Shown here one piece after another: positions 20,883-30,200 of a stretch of DNA of 49,974 nucleotides. A program made the position numbers and the translations under genes. Every line of letters starts with the position of its first letter. Positions within the stretch are counted from its first letter, which is position 1. The notes beneath the pieces were generated by a model. The model saw only the letters and a program-made list of their open reading frames with translations. It ran no database searches and was not told the DNA's origin. This DNA is from Chloroflexus islandicus (GTDB lineage Bacteria; Chloroflexota; Chloroflexia; Chloroflexales; Chloroflexaceae): assembly GCF_001650695.1 (NCBI RefSeq), contig NZ_LWQS01000059.1, positions 1 through 49,974 on the forward strand, given 5' to 3'.

Positions 20883-21764
20883 CTAACTCTCTGCCAGCAT
20901 ACGCAACCGGCGATCGAGCGGGCCACCTTCACGGTAGGCTGCGCTGTGCGCAAACCACGCCGGCAACAGATCGCGCTCGATCCACGTCCAGCGGTCGGTG
21001 GTATTGGCAATGCTACGCGCGCCGCTCAACACCGCCGGTAAGCCAAAGAAGTTGGGGAAGGACGGCCCCCCCACTGGCCCGCCGCCGGTAAAGTCCATCC
21101 ACGTGCCCAACGAAGCGATCAGGCGGCCAAGGTCTGACAAGCGGGCCATATACGGCGGCAAGATCGTCATCTGCTCGTGGCGCAGCAGGGTCAGCGCCGC
21201 CTGATTCACCAACTCCCAGCCGTCAGTGAAGGTCTCAGGTTTGCACATGCGTTGCGCGCCTTCATCAAGCAGGCGAAAGGCTACCAGAATAGCCTGATCG
21301 CTCTCGGCAACGCACCGCTCTAGCTCGGCCAACCCGCCGTGGATGTAGGCCAGATGGGCCCAGCCGGTATCGTTGAAGATAGCATCGTTGGCCTGTTTGA
21401 TAACCAACAAGTCTTCCAGCAGTTGGCCGGTGGCGGCGGCGTGCAGCAGGGTAGGCGCAAGCAGGGCCAGACTTACGCCGCGCCCCGCCAGCACGCCGAG
21501 CAGGTCGAGCGTGGCGGCATTGGCCGGTTGCGCAGCGCCGTTGCCGATCATCCGCTGCGGTGCCATCAGTTGCTCGGCCAGCGCGATACCAATCCCGGCT
21601 TGGGCCGAAGCAAAGGCGGCTAAGCCAGCCCAGCGAAACAACCACGGCTGGCGCAGATACCAACTGGCGTAGGCGGCGGTGATAGCGCGATTGCGCGCGA
21701 CGAGCTGGTTAACCGGGGGCAGATGGCGATCGATGATGGCGCACCAGTCGGTTTTGGTGGGCAT
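20883..21764 (-). CDS. Conserved-looking helical protein, function unknown
   Basis: A 293-residue, mostly alpha-helical protein. It starts at ATG 21764 behind AAGGGA. A segment YLRQPWLFRWAGLAAFASAQ (about 37-56) and an aromatic, Pro/Gly-rich stretch GGPSFPNFFGLPAVL (about 235-249) look conserved-type rather than random. The style recalls the DUF2515 group of Gram-positive proteins, but this is from memory and weak. No signal peptide or catalytic motif was seen. Base composition matches neighbours. It stands between the GNAT gene and a repeat gap. Confidence 0.6.
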   Translation of the reverse strand: MPTKTDWCAIIDRHLPPVNQLVARNRAITAAYASWYLRQPWLFRWAGLAAFASAQAGIGIALAEQLMAPQRMIGNGAAQPANAATLDLLGVLAGRGVSLALLAPTLLHAAATGQLLEDLLVIKQANDAIFNDTGWAHLAYIHGGLAELERCVAESDQAILVAFRLLDEGAQRMCKPETFTDGWELVNQAALTLLRHEQMTILPPYMARLSDLGRLIASLGTWMDFTGGGPVGGPSFPNFFGLPAVLSGARSIANTTDRWTWIERDLLPAWFAHSAAYREGGPLDRRLRMLAES

Positions 21765-21789
21765 AGGGTTCCCTTATAGACAAAGCGAC

Positions 21790-22386
21790 GTTCCGTCTCT
21801 CATGGTACAGCAGGCAGTTCCTGCGCTCGCGGGGAGTGGTGTGGCCCCACCCCCGGCCTCCTTCTCCGGGGGCAAGGGCGATCTGCCCAGAACCCGGCCC
21901 TAAAGGGCCGGGCTAGGATTACGAAGCCCGCTGCGCGGGCTGCTGGCCCTCACCCCCAGCCCCTCTCCCACTGGCGCGGGAGAGGGGAGCGGAGAACCGA
22001 GTGTTGAGGCGTCGCATAGCGATCAAACAGTAGTACTCAACCAAGTGTTCTGTCCATCCCTCAATGGGGGAGGGAGTTACAGCGATGCGGAAAGTGGCCG
22101 CTCCCGCGCTCGTGGGGGATTGCTTCGCCGCCTCCGGCGGCTCGCAATGACAGGCCCGTCTGTCATTGCGAGGGCGCGAAGCGCCCGAAGCAATCTCCCG
22201 CTTTGGCGCGAGCGAACCCACCGCGGGTTGCTCCCGCGCTCGTAGCAAGCGGCGTGGCCCCCACCCCCGGCCCCTCCCCCGCTGGGGGAGGGGGGATCTG
22301 GCCCCACCCCAGCCCTCCCCCGCTGGGGGAGGGAGGTGCAGCGATACGGAAAGGGGTTGCTCTCGCGCTCGCGAAGCGGCGGTTAT
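21790..22386. repeat. Repeat-filled gap left of the adenosine-specific kinase gene
   Basis: No gene seen. A CCCGGCCCTAAAGGGCCGGG palindrome (about 21893-21912), GAAGCCCGCTGCGCGGGCT (about 21922-21940) and CCAGCCCCTCTCCCACTGGCGCGGGAGAGGGG (in parts, about 21956-21988) are followed by two TGCGAG/GCAATCTCCC half-elements in opposite orientation (about 22110-22200). Two CCCCTCCCCCGCTGGGGGAGG hairpins (about 22270-22292 and 22314-22335) close the block. The same set of modules recurs in a different order in the other gaps. Confidence 0.65.
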
Positions 22387-22415
22387 GGAGTGCGGCAGTT
22401 TGACTGCCGCACTCC
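22387..22415 (-). terminator. GGAGTGCGGCAGT hairpin, likely terminator
   Basis: A perfect 13-bp stem (GGAGTGCGGCAGT at 22387-22399, complement at 22403-22415) with a three-base loop, eight bases after the stop of the adenosine-specific kinase-family gene. There is no T-run. The same stem sequence with another loop occurs at 26480-26508, so it is a dispersed element that may have been recruited as a terminator. Confidence 0.5.
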
Positions 22416-22422
22416 ACAGTTC

Positions 22423-22908
22423 CTACAACTTATACCCAATCCGGCGCAAGAACTCTTTCCGCCACGCGATACCCGCTTCGTCCTCAACACCCAGCGGCGG
22501 CGAGCCGTCGATCACGCCGAGGATGCCCCGCCCTTGGCTGCTCTCGGCGATCACCACCTCGACCGGGTTGGCGGTGGCGCAAAAGATGCGGCAGACCTCC
22601 GGCACCTGTTTGATGGCGTTCAACACATTGACCGGATAGAACCCGTTGCCAAGCACGATGAGAAAGCTGTGCCCGGCGCCGATCGCCAGCGCATTCTCGC
22701 GCGCCAGCGTGATCAACGTCTCGTCGGTGCCGCTCCAGCGCACTAGCCGTTCGCCCGACGCTTCGCAGAAGGCGAGGCCGAAGCGAATCCCCGGTACGGC
22801 GTTGACCAGTGCCTCGTGCAGATCTTCGACCGTCTTGATGAAATGGCTCTGGCCGAGAATGATGTTCAGCTCAGCCGGTTTCTTGATTGGCACGAGATGT
22901 AGTTCCAT
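22423..22908 (-). CDS. Adenosine-specific kinase family protein (PF04008 type)
   Basis: A 161-residue protein of the small family known from archaea and thermophiles as adenosine-specific kinase (DUF355). Family wording is strong: ELNIILGQSHFIKTVEDLHE (about 13-32), GIRFGLAFCEASGERLVRWSG (in parts, about 40-60), the nucleotide region AIGAGHSFLIVLGNGFYPVN, and CATANPVEVVIAE...GRGILGVIDG. The archaeal proteins are reported to bind adenosine or AMP; a true kinase role is not well established. It is a single gene and is not next to the PfkB kinase of the SAM operon. Confidence 0.88.
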   Translation of the reverse strand: MELHLVPIKKPAELNIILGQSHFIKTVEDLHEALVNAVPGIRFGLAFCEASGERLVRWSGTDETLITLARENALAIGAGHSFLIVLGNGFYPVNVLNAIKQVPEVCRIFCATANPVEVVIAESSQGRGILGVIDGSPPLGVEDEAGIAWRKEFLRRIGYKL

Positions 22909-22924
22909 CGCTCACCCCTTCAAC

Positions 22925-23105
22925 CTCAAGCCGCAAAGACGCAAAGAGTTTTACACGCAAAGGCGCAAAGACGCAAAGGTTTTGAGTATATGGTGTAAGC
23001 GTGCTTGTACCCCTCCCCAAAAAACCTTCGCGCCCTCTGCGTTCTTGGCGTCTTTGCGTTTAGAATCTCTGCATCCTCTGCGCCTTTGCCCCCTCTGCGC
23101 CTTCC
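22925..23105. repeat. CGCAAAGACGCAAAGG-family palindrome
   Basis: AGCCGCAAAGACGCAAAGAG, ACACGCAAAGGCGCAAAGAC and GCAAAGG in the left half face CTCTGCGTTCTTGGCGTC, TTTGCGTT and CTCTGCGCCTTTGCC in the right half. Together they make a roughly 180-bp imperfect palindrome whose centre carries GTATATGGTGTAAGCGTGCTTGTACCCCTCC in parts. The same centre (TTCAAGCGTGCTTGTACCCC) recurs at about 23867-23889, 23979-24001 and 26220-26241. Confidence 0.65.
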
Positions 23106-23107
23106 GC

Positions 23108-23629
23108 TTACCACGCACCCATCTCTTTGATGTCGTTATGCGGCGCCGCCACTTCGCGCCGGTGCTCGGCGACGAACGAGGCGATGGTTGGCTGCGCCAG
23201 CCGGGCAAAGTCGCTGTAGGACAGGCTCAACGCAGTGGTATGCTCTCCCGGCTGGATGAAGATAATCGGATCGGCGGTCAGTGTCTCGTCAACGTACACC
23301 GGCATCTGATAGAGATTGCCGAACGGCGGAATAGCGCCAATCTCACAATCCGGGAAGGCTTCGGCCAATTCCAACTCGGTCGCCAGCCGCACCTCGCTAG
23401 CATTGAGCAACGCGCGCACCTTTGCTACATCAATCCGGCGCGAGGCCGGCACCACCAGCATCACCAGCTCGCCATCGGCCACTGCGATCACCACCTTCGC
23501 CACCATCTGGTTCGGCACGTGCTCGCGTTCGGCCACTGCCTGCGCGGTGTAGGCCGGCGCGTGATGGTAAAGATGGTAGGCGACGCCATTGTCGTGCAGA
23601 TACTGTTCGAGCCGTTCGCGGCACTTCAT
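23108..23629 (-). CDS. YbaK/EbsC family aminoacyl-tRNA deacylase
   Basis: A 173-residue YbaK/ProX-fold protein, likely hydrolysing mischarged tRNA in trans. KVVIAVADGELVMLVVPASR carries the catalytic lysine region (about 46-65), and GAIPPFGNLYQMPVYVD plus FIQPGEHTTALSLSYSDF match the family's C-terminal half. The ATG at 23629 is chosen because AAAGGAGG lies at ideal distance; an extension to 23680 has no support. The amino acid specificity (Cys-tRNA-Pro versus other) cannot be told. Single gene between repeat blocks. Confidence 0.87.
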   Translation of the reverse strand: MKCRERLEQYLHDNGVAYHLYHHAPAYTAQAVAEREHVPNQMVAKVVIAVADGELVMLVVPASRRIDVAKVRALLNASEVRLATELELAEAFPDCEIGAIPPFGNLYQMPVYVDETLTADPIIFIQPGEHTTALSLSYSDFARLAQPTIASFVAEHRREVAAPHNDIKEMGAW

Positions 23630-23739
23630 TGTGCTGCCTCCTTTGTTCTGGGGAATGGGCCAATTGCCACGCATGCGCACCTATCGCAAGGATAGGTATA
23701 CTGTAGCGCAAGCGCGGTAGGTTGCGCGAGAGAGATTGC

Positions 23740-24180
23740 TCACCTAACGCAAAGATCTGTTTACTAGGACGCAAAGGGCGCAAAGGATGTAACACGCAAA
23801 GGCGCAAAGTGTACAACGCAGAGACGCAGAGGGAGCAAAGACGCAAAGGATGTTGTTTGGGATGGTTCGAGCCTGCTTGTACCCCTCCCAAAAACCCTTT
23901 GCGCCCTCTGCGTCCTTCGCGTCTTTGCGTTTAGCATCTCTGCGCCGGCGCAAAGGCGCAAAGGGTTTGGTGGAGTGGTTCAAGCGTGCTTGTACCCCTC
24001 CCCAAAAAGCCTCTGCGTTCTTAGCGTTCTTCGCGCTGATTTAGCGCGTTACAATGAGCTAAATCGCGATTTTACAACCCCAAAAAGCCTCTGCGTTCTT
24101 AGCGTTCTTCGCGCCTTTGCGTTTAAAATGCTTTGCGTTCTTGGCGTCCTCTGCGCCTTTGCTTGCTCTGCGCCTTTGGA
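23740..24180. repeat. Stacked CGCAAAGG-family repeats upstream of uxaC
   Basis: No gene seen. At least three nested copies of the (AA)CGCAAAGRCGCAAAGG / CCTTTGCGTCTTTGCG palindrome occupy this stretch, with the shared centre GTTCAAGCGTGCTTGTACCCC twice (about 23867-23889, 23979-24001). A direct repeat CAAAAAGCCTCTGCGTTCTTAGCGTTCTTCGCG (in parts, about 24003-24032 and 24081-24112) flanks GATTTAGCG...CTAAATCGC. The right end runs to the ribosome-binding site of uxaC, so the uxaC promoter must lie in or before these repeats. Confidence 0.65.
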
Positions 24181-24192
24181 TTAGGAGGTCGT

Positions 24193-25602
24193 ATGCTATG
24201 GCCGCTCTCGCCTGACCGATGTTTCAGCAGCGACCCGGCCCGCCGCACCCTCGCCCGCGCGCTCTACGAACAGGTCAACACGTTGCCGCTCGTCTGCCCG
24301 CACGGCCACGTGCCGCCGCAGTTGCTGGCCGATCCAGTAGCGCGCTTTGGCTCGCCGACCGAACTCTTCATCCTGCCCGATCACTACATCTTGCGCATGC
24401 TAGCCAGCCAAGGGGTTTCGCTCGCACACATGGGGATTGCGCCGCGAGATGGCGGCTGGCACGAGACCGATCACCGCGCGATCTGGCAACGCTTCGCCGA
24501 ACACATTCACCTGTTTCGCGCCACCCCCACCGGCCTCTGGCTGGCGACCGTGCTGGTTGAGCTGTTTGGGGTCACGGAACGGCTCACTGCCGCCAGCGCC
24601 CAACGCATCTACGATCAGATTGCGGCCCGGCTGGCCGAACCGGATTTCACCCCGCGCGCGCTCTTCCGCCGCTTCCAGATCGAACTGCTCGCCACCACCG
24701 ACGCCGCGACCGATCCGCTCGACCACCACCGCCGCCTGCGCGCTGACGGCTTCCCGCAAGTGCGCCCCACCTTCCGCCCCGACGCGCTGCTCGCGCTGGC
24801 TGACCCCGGCTGGCGCGAGACTGTTAGCCGGCTAAGCAGTTTGGCTGGGATTGACGTGGTGGATTACCGCACCTTCATCATGGCCATCGAACAGCGGCGG
24901 GCCGCGTTCAAAGCGCTTGGCGCGCTGGCAACCGATCACGGTGTCGAGACGCCATACACCGAGCGGCTGAGCCCAGTTGAAGCAGAGACAATCTTCACGC
25001 GCGCTTTGCGCGGCGCAGCCACGGCAAGCGACGCGGCCCGCTTCACCGCCCACATGCTGATCGAGTTCGCCCGCATGAGCTGCGAAGACGGCTTGGTCAT
25101 GCAACTCCATGCCGGCAGTTTGCGCAACCATCACGCGGCGCTGCTAGCCCGCTTCGGCCCCGACAAAGGCGCCGACATTCCGCTCGCCACCGAATGGACG
25201 CGCAACCTGCGCCCGTTGCTCAACGCCTACGGCGACGACCCGCGCTTCCGCCTTATTCTCTTCACCCTCGACGAGAGCACCTACAGCCGCGAGCTAGCAC
25301 CGTTAGCCGGCTACTATTCCGCCGTGCTGCTCGGCCCGCCGTGGTGGTTCTTTGACAGCGTGCAAGGCATGCGCCGCTACTTCGATCTGGTGATCGAAAC
25401 GGCTGGCTTCGCCAACACCGCCGGCTTCAACGACGACACCCGCGCCTTCTGCTCAATCCCGGCCCGCCACGATGTCTGGCAGCGCGTGAGCTGCGACTGG
25501 CTGGCCGGCCACGTGGTGGAAGGCCTGCTCACCGAAGACGACGCGGTCGAGCTGGCCGGCGAACTGGCGGTCGGGTTGGCGCGCCGAGCGTATCGCCTGT
25601 AG
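24193..25602 (+). CDS. uxaC: Glucuronate isomerase family protein
   Basis: A 469-residue member of the UxaC family (amidohydrolase-like barrel), interconverting D-glucuronate and D-fructuronate. Supporting segments: CPHGHVPPQLLADPVARFGS with the metal-ligand H-x-H, QLHAGSLRNHH in the second half, and GGxxx-like PPWWFFDSVQGMRRYFDLVI followed by TAGFNDDTRAFCSIPARHDV. The length equals the family's usual 460-470. The ATG at 24193 has AGGAGG at 24183-24188; an open extension to 24133 reads repeat DNA and is rejected. No other uronate catabolism gene is in the window. Confidence 0.9.
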   Translation: MLWPLSPDRCFSSDPARRTLARALYEQVNTLPLVCPHGHVPPQLLADPVARFGSPTELFILPDHYILRMLASQGVSLAHMGIAPRDGGWHETDHRAIWQRFAEHIHLFRATPTGLWLATVLVELFGVTERLTAASAQRIYDQIAARLAEPDFTPRALFRRFQIELLATTDAATDPLDHHRRLRADGFPQVRPTFRPDALLALADPGWRETVSRLSSLAGIDVVDYRTFIMAIEQRRAAFKALGALATDHGVETPYTERLSPVEAETIFTRALRGAATASDAARFTAHMLIEFARMSCEDGLVMQLHAGSLRNHHAALLARFGPDKGADIPLATEWTRNLRPLLNAYGDDPRFRLILFTLDESTYSRELAPLAGYYSAVLLGPPWWFFDSVQGMRRYFDLVIETAGFANTAGFNDDTRAFCSIPARHDVWQRVSCDWLAGHVVEGLLTEDDAVELAGELAVGLARRAYRL

Positions 25603-26475
25603 AGCCGCACGGCAAAGCGAGCAAAGGCGCAAAGGGTTCAAACGCAAAGCCGCAAAGAACGCAGAGGGCGCAAAGGCTTTAAACGCAAAGCCGTTGTAGA
25701 GCCGGACGGCTGTCCGGCTCCGCAGAGGGCGCAAAGGGATGTTGGTGTGTTGATACCCCTCCGCGTCCTCCGCGCCCCCTGCGGTAAAAACCCCAACCGG
25801 CGCCAAGGTGGTTAGGGAAGCGCCGCTCCCCCCATGTCATTGCGAGCCGAGCGGTCGGGGCCGAGCGTTGCTCGGCCCACCGCGAGGCGAAGCAATCTCC
25901 CGCGAGGGCGGGATCCCATCACTCACCGATCAGCCCGTGCCGTGGGCTTCGTAAGGAGATCCCGCCTCTGAGCCGGCTCGTGCCGCTGAAGCAGGAGATT
26001 GCTTCGGTCGGGCGGCACCCAGCCACGCTGGGTACCGCCGCTCCCTCGCAATGACAGCCGGAAAGCGGGCGAGGGCGTCAACACAAAGCCGTAAAGCGAG
26101 CCAAGGCGCAGAGGGTCACACGCAAAGCCGTTGTAGAGCCGGACGGCTGTCCGGCTCCGCAAAGGCCGCAAAGTATGTAACACGCAAAGACGCAAAGGCG
26201 CAAAGGGTTTGGTGGAGTGGTTCAAGCGTGCTTATGCCCCTCTTCAAAAAACCTTCGCGCCCTCTGCGTTCTTCGCGCCTTTGCGTTTAAACATCTCTGC
26301 GCCTTTGCTTGCTCTGCGTCTTTGTGTGTAAGGCAATGCGTCTGCCGGATCGGGCGAACGGGCGTAAAGACGCACGGCAGTGCGTCTCCCCGGCAATGCG
26401 TCTGCCGGATCGGGCGAACGGTGGATAGAAAACTGGATTGCGGGTGTGTTACACTCCGGATCGACGCAGCTCTAG
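25603..26475. repeat. Repeat-filled gap between uxaC and the TRIC gene
   Basis: No gene seen. It begins with CGCAAAGCCGCAAAG and GCAGAGGGCGCAAAGG units. Two copies of GTAGAGCCGGACGGCTGTCCGGCTCCGC (in parts, about 25695-25722 and 26131-26160) flank the full-length composite palindromic element described separately. Next come CGCAAAGACGCAAAGGCGCA with its opposing half (about 26181-26325) and a 28-bp direct repeat GGCAATGCGTCTGCCGGATC... at about 26333-26360 and 26393-26420. Confidence 0.65.
25835..26056. mobile_element. Composite palindromic element, full-length copy 1
   Basis: About 222 bp, bounded by perfect 12-bp terminal inverted repeats TGTCATTGCGAG and CTCGCAATGACA. Inside, the order is GAGGCGAAGCAATCTCCCGC, a GATCAGCCCG...GGGCTTCGTAAG block, GGAGATTGCTTCGGTCGGGC and a CACCCAGC...GCTGGG block. 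It has no coding capacity. Size, terminal repeats and copy number (three more full copies at 39639, 40144 and 49501, plus half copies) suggest a MITE- or REP/BIME-like element; the mobilising enzyme is not in the window. Confidence 0.6.
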
Positions 26476-26479
26476 CTAT

Positions 26480-26508
26480 GGAGTGCGGCAGTCACACTGC
26501 CGCACTCC
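26480..26508. repeat. GGAGTGCGGCAGT hairpin, second copy
   Basis: A perfect 13-bp stem with loop CAC. Stem sequence is identical to the hairpin at 22387-22415; only the loop differs. Here it lies about 40 bases upstream of the TRIC gene start rather than after a gene, so it is unlikely to be just a terminator. Confidence 0.6.
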
Positions 26509-26549
26509 TCACATTTAGCCGGTACCGCCTAGCCAGAAAGGAACCACCC

Positions 26550-27155
26550 TTGCTCCTCTACTACCTCGACCTTGCCGGCGTCGCAGTGTTTGCCGCCAGT
26601 GGCGTGATCGCCGCTCGCGACCGCGGACTCGATGCCTTTGGCCTGCTAGTCGTTGCAGCGGTGACCGCGATCGGCGGCGGCACCCTGCGCGATCTACTGC
26701 TCGACCGGCACCCGATCTTCTGGATCAGCGATTCGTGGTACGTCATCGTGATCATCGCAGCGGCGGCGCTGACCGTTGCCTACCTGCGCTTCTGGCCGGC
26801 GCCGCGCACACCGCTGCTCGTGGCCGATGCGTTAGGCTTAGGCTTATTCGCCCTCTCTGGCGCGCAAGTGGCCGAAGCCGCCCAATGCCCGCCGCTGATC
26901 GTCATCCTCCTCGGCACCATGACCGGCGTCACCGGCGGCGTCTTGCGCGATGTGCTCACCGCGCAAGTGCCGCTGATCCTGCGCCGCGAAATCTACGCCA
27001 CTGCCGCCGTCAGCGGGATCGCGGTCTACCTCGGACTAGGAGCGTTCGGGGTCGCGCAACCGATCGCGCTCGCGGTGGGCATGCTGGTGGTCGTGATCCT
27101 GCGCCTGCTGGCCGTCCGCCGCGATTTGCACCTGCCGGCGCTGGGGCGGGCATAG
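26550..27155 (+). CDS. TRIC/UPF0126 membrane protein (YicG-like)
   Basis: A 201-residue membrane protein with two tandem Gly-rich halves and about six or seven helices. Repeated signatures are AVTAIGGGTLRDLLLDRHPI in the first half and GTMTGVTGGVLRDVLTAQVPL in the second, each with the G-G-x-L/V-R-D motif of TRIC-type trimeric cation channels (UPF0126). The family includes glycine uptake proteins and K+ channels; the substrate here is not known. TTG at 26550 is chosen as start because AAAGGA (26537-26542) precedes it and hydrophobic sequence begins there; an upstream extension reads repeats. Confidence 0.85.
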   Translation: MLLYYLDLAGVAVFAASGVIAARDRGLDAFGLLVVAAVTAIGGGTLRDLLLDRHPIFWISDSWYVIVIIAAAALTVAYLRFWPAPRTPLLVADALGLGLFALSGAQVAEAAQCPPLIVILLGTMTGVTGGVLRDVLTAQVPLILRREIYATAAVSGIAVYLGLGAFGVAQPIALAVGMLVVVILRLLAVRRDLHLPALGRA

Positions 27156-27247
27156 AGAGCGGACACGGATTGGCACGGATTTGTGGCCCACTCCCAAAAG
27201 CGCCGTGCGCATCCGTGGCCGCTCCCCCCAAATGATCCCGCCACCCA

Positions 27248-30200
27248 TCACGGCCAGCACCGCGCCGTCTCCACGATATGCTGCGCCAGCGCCGCCGGCA
27301 GCTTCGGCTGCTGCAACTGCTCGGCCAACGCGACGATCCACGGCGCCAGCGCCGCCAGATCGCCGAGCAGCGCCGGACGACCACGGCGGGCAAGGTCGCG
27401 CAACGTCTTGGCGAAGAGGGCAGCGTTGTCGCCGTGCGCGCTCGCGAGCTGCGGGGCGAGGGCGGCTAGTACTGCGGTACGGATTCCTTCAAGGTTAATG
27501 GCGCAGGCGCTGGCGAGTGCCGCGGCTAGCAGCACTTTAGGCAGGTAGGGAATGAGGGTGGTCAACGCGAAGGAACGGGGCACTTCTTCGGTGATGTCTT
27601 GAGTAGCAGTGAAGGCGTCGGTCAGCACGGCTTCCCGTTTGATAGTTGGTAGGTGAGGGGTGAGGGTGACCAGCGCATAGAAGCGGGATTCCGCATCGGT
27701 AATGACGTAAGCGGCGGCGAGGGCGTCGGCGAGGGCCTCGGCCAGCACCGGTTCGGGCAGGTGGGGAGCGAGAACGGCCAGCGCAAAGGTGCGGGATTTC
27801 ACATCGGTGATAGCGAGAGCAGTGGTGAGGGCAGCGGCCAGCCCAGCGTCCCGTTCGACAGGTGGTAGGTGGGAGGCAAGGGTAGCTAGCGCATAGGCGC
27901 GAGCTTCCTCATTGGTAATGGCTTGGGCAGCGGCGAGAGCCTCGGCCAGCAGCGGAGGCGATAGATGGGGGGCGAGGGCAGCCAGCACCGTGGCACGATT
28001 TTTCTCATCGTTGATCGCTTGGGCGGCGGCGAGAGCCTTGACCTGCGTCGCTTCCCGGTCCGGAGACGGTAGGTAGGGGGCGAGGGCGGCCAGTGCTTCG
28101 GCGCGGTACCACTCATCAGTGATGGCTTGAGCGGCGGCGAGGGCCTCGATCAGCAGCGGTTCGGGCAGGTGGGGGGCGAGGGCGGCCAGCGCGCGGGCGC
28201 GGTACCGCTCATTAATGGCTGTGGCGGCGGCGAGGGCCTCGGCCAGCAGCGGTTCGGGCAGGTGGGGGGCGAGGGCGGCCAGCACGTCGGTGCGGCTCCA
28301 TTCATTGCTGATCGCTTGCGCAGCAGTTAGGGTCTCTGCTAGTGCCGCTTCCCGGTTGGGCGGTGGCAAGAGGGGTGCGATAGCAGTGAGCGCCTTGGCA
28401 CGGTACCCCGCATCGGTGATGGCTTTGGCGACGTCAAATGCATCGACCAGCAGCGGTGGTGGTAGGTGGGGGGCGAGGGTGGCTAGCGCCTCGGCGCGGG
28501 CATCCGCAGCGCGAATGGCTTGGGTGGCGGCGAGGGCCTTGGTCAGTACAGCGTCCCGTTCGGCAGGCGGCAGGTGGGGGGCGAGGGCGGCCAGCGCCTC
28601 GGCGCGGTACCGTTCATCAGTGATGGCTTGGGCGGCGGCAAGGACCTCGGCCAGCGCCGCTGTCTGGTCGGGTGGGGGCAGGTGGGGGGCGAGGGCGGCC
28701 AGCGCCTCGGCGCGGTACCGTTCATCAGTGATGGTTTGGGCGGCGGTGAGGGCCTCGGCCAGAGCCGCTTCCCGGTCCGGAGGCGGTAGGTAGGGGGCGA
28801 GGGCGGCCAGCGCGCGGGCGCGGGCATCCGCAGCGCGAATGACTTGGGCGGCGGCGAGGGCGTCGGCTAGCAACGGTTCGGGCAGGTGGGGGGCGAGGGC
28901 GGCTAGCGCTGCGGCGCGGGGACCTTCATTGGTGATGGCTTTAGCGGCAGTGAGGGCGTCGGCCAGCAACGGTTCGGGCAGGTGGGGGCCGAGGGCGGCC
29001 AGCGCCTCGGCACGTTCATCCTCAACACGAATGGCGGTAGCAGTAGTAAGAGCCTCAGCTAACACGTTGTTTCGTTCGGCAGACGACAGGTGAGGAGCGA
29101 GGGTAACCAGCGCACGGACGTGGTACCTTCTATCAGCGATGGCGACCGCGGCCAGCACTTCGTCCCGGTCGGCAGATGACAGGTGAGGAGCGAGGGCAGC
29201 CAGCACACGAACGCGGTACCTTCTATCAGCGATGGCGAGGGCGGCGGCGAGGGCTTTTGACAGCAGCGGTTTAGGCAGATGGGGGGCGAGAGCGGTCAGC
29301 GCCTTGGCGCGGGGCCATTCATTAGCGATAGTTTGAGCGGTAGCGAGGGCCGCGGCCAGTAGTGGTTCGGGCAGGCGAGGAGCGAGGGCGGCCAGCGCCT
29401 CGACGCGGGGCCATTCATTAGCGATGGCTTGGGTGGCGGCAAGGGCGTTAGTCAGCACGGTGTCCTGTTCAACAGGTGGTAGGTGGGGAGCGAGGACGGC
29501 CAGCGCGCGGGCGTGAGAATACTCATTGGAGATAGCTTGAACGGCGGCGAGGGCGTTAGTCAGCACTTCGTCCCGTTCGGCAGGCGGCAAGCGGGGAACG
29601 AGGGCGGCCAGTGCCTCGGCGCGGGGCCACTCATCAGTGATGGCTTGAGCGGCGGCAAAGGCCTCGGCCAGCAGTGGTGATGGCAGGTGCGGGGCGAGGG
29701 CGGCCAGTGTCTGCGCTTGGTACCATTCATCGGTGATAGTGCGGGCAACCTCCAGTGCCCGTTCCCACAGCAGTTCGATGCCGGCCTCGATGAGCGCGCC
29801 GATACACGCGGCCTGCTGCCTTGCCTCCGGCATGTGCGCTACCGTCTCTAATGCTGCCGCTGCGCTCCACGTGCCCTCCGGCGTGCCTATTTGCACCAGT
29901 TGCACCAGCAGTTCCGGCGTGAGGTTGCCGCTGCGGCTGCGCAGGCTGGCGGCGATCAGCGCGCAGCGTAGGGCTAACCCAAGATCGTTATGCTGATCTG
30001 CCCAATCCCAGAGGATGGCGAGGTCGCTCAGATAGCCGGTATCGCTCCCCTCCGCCGCGGAGCGCGCCACCTGCCACGGTTGGTAAACGCGCTGGCCGTC
30101 AGCGCTGGGGACAATCTCCGTCAGCACGCGCTCCATCAGCTCCCATTCCCCGCCAGCGCGCAGGTGGGCGATCCAGAACTGGCGCAGGTAGTCGGGCAGG

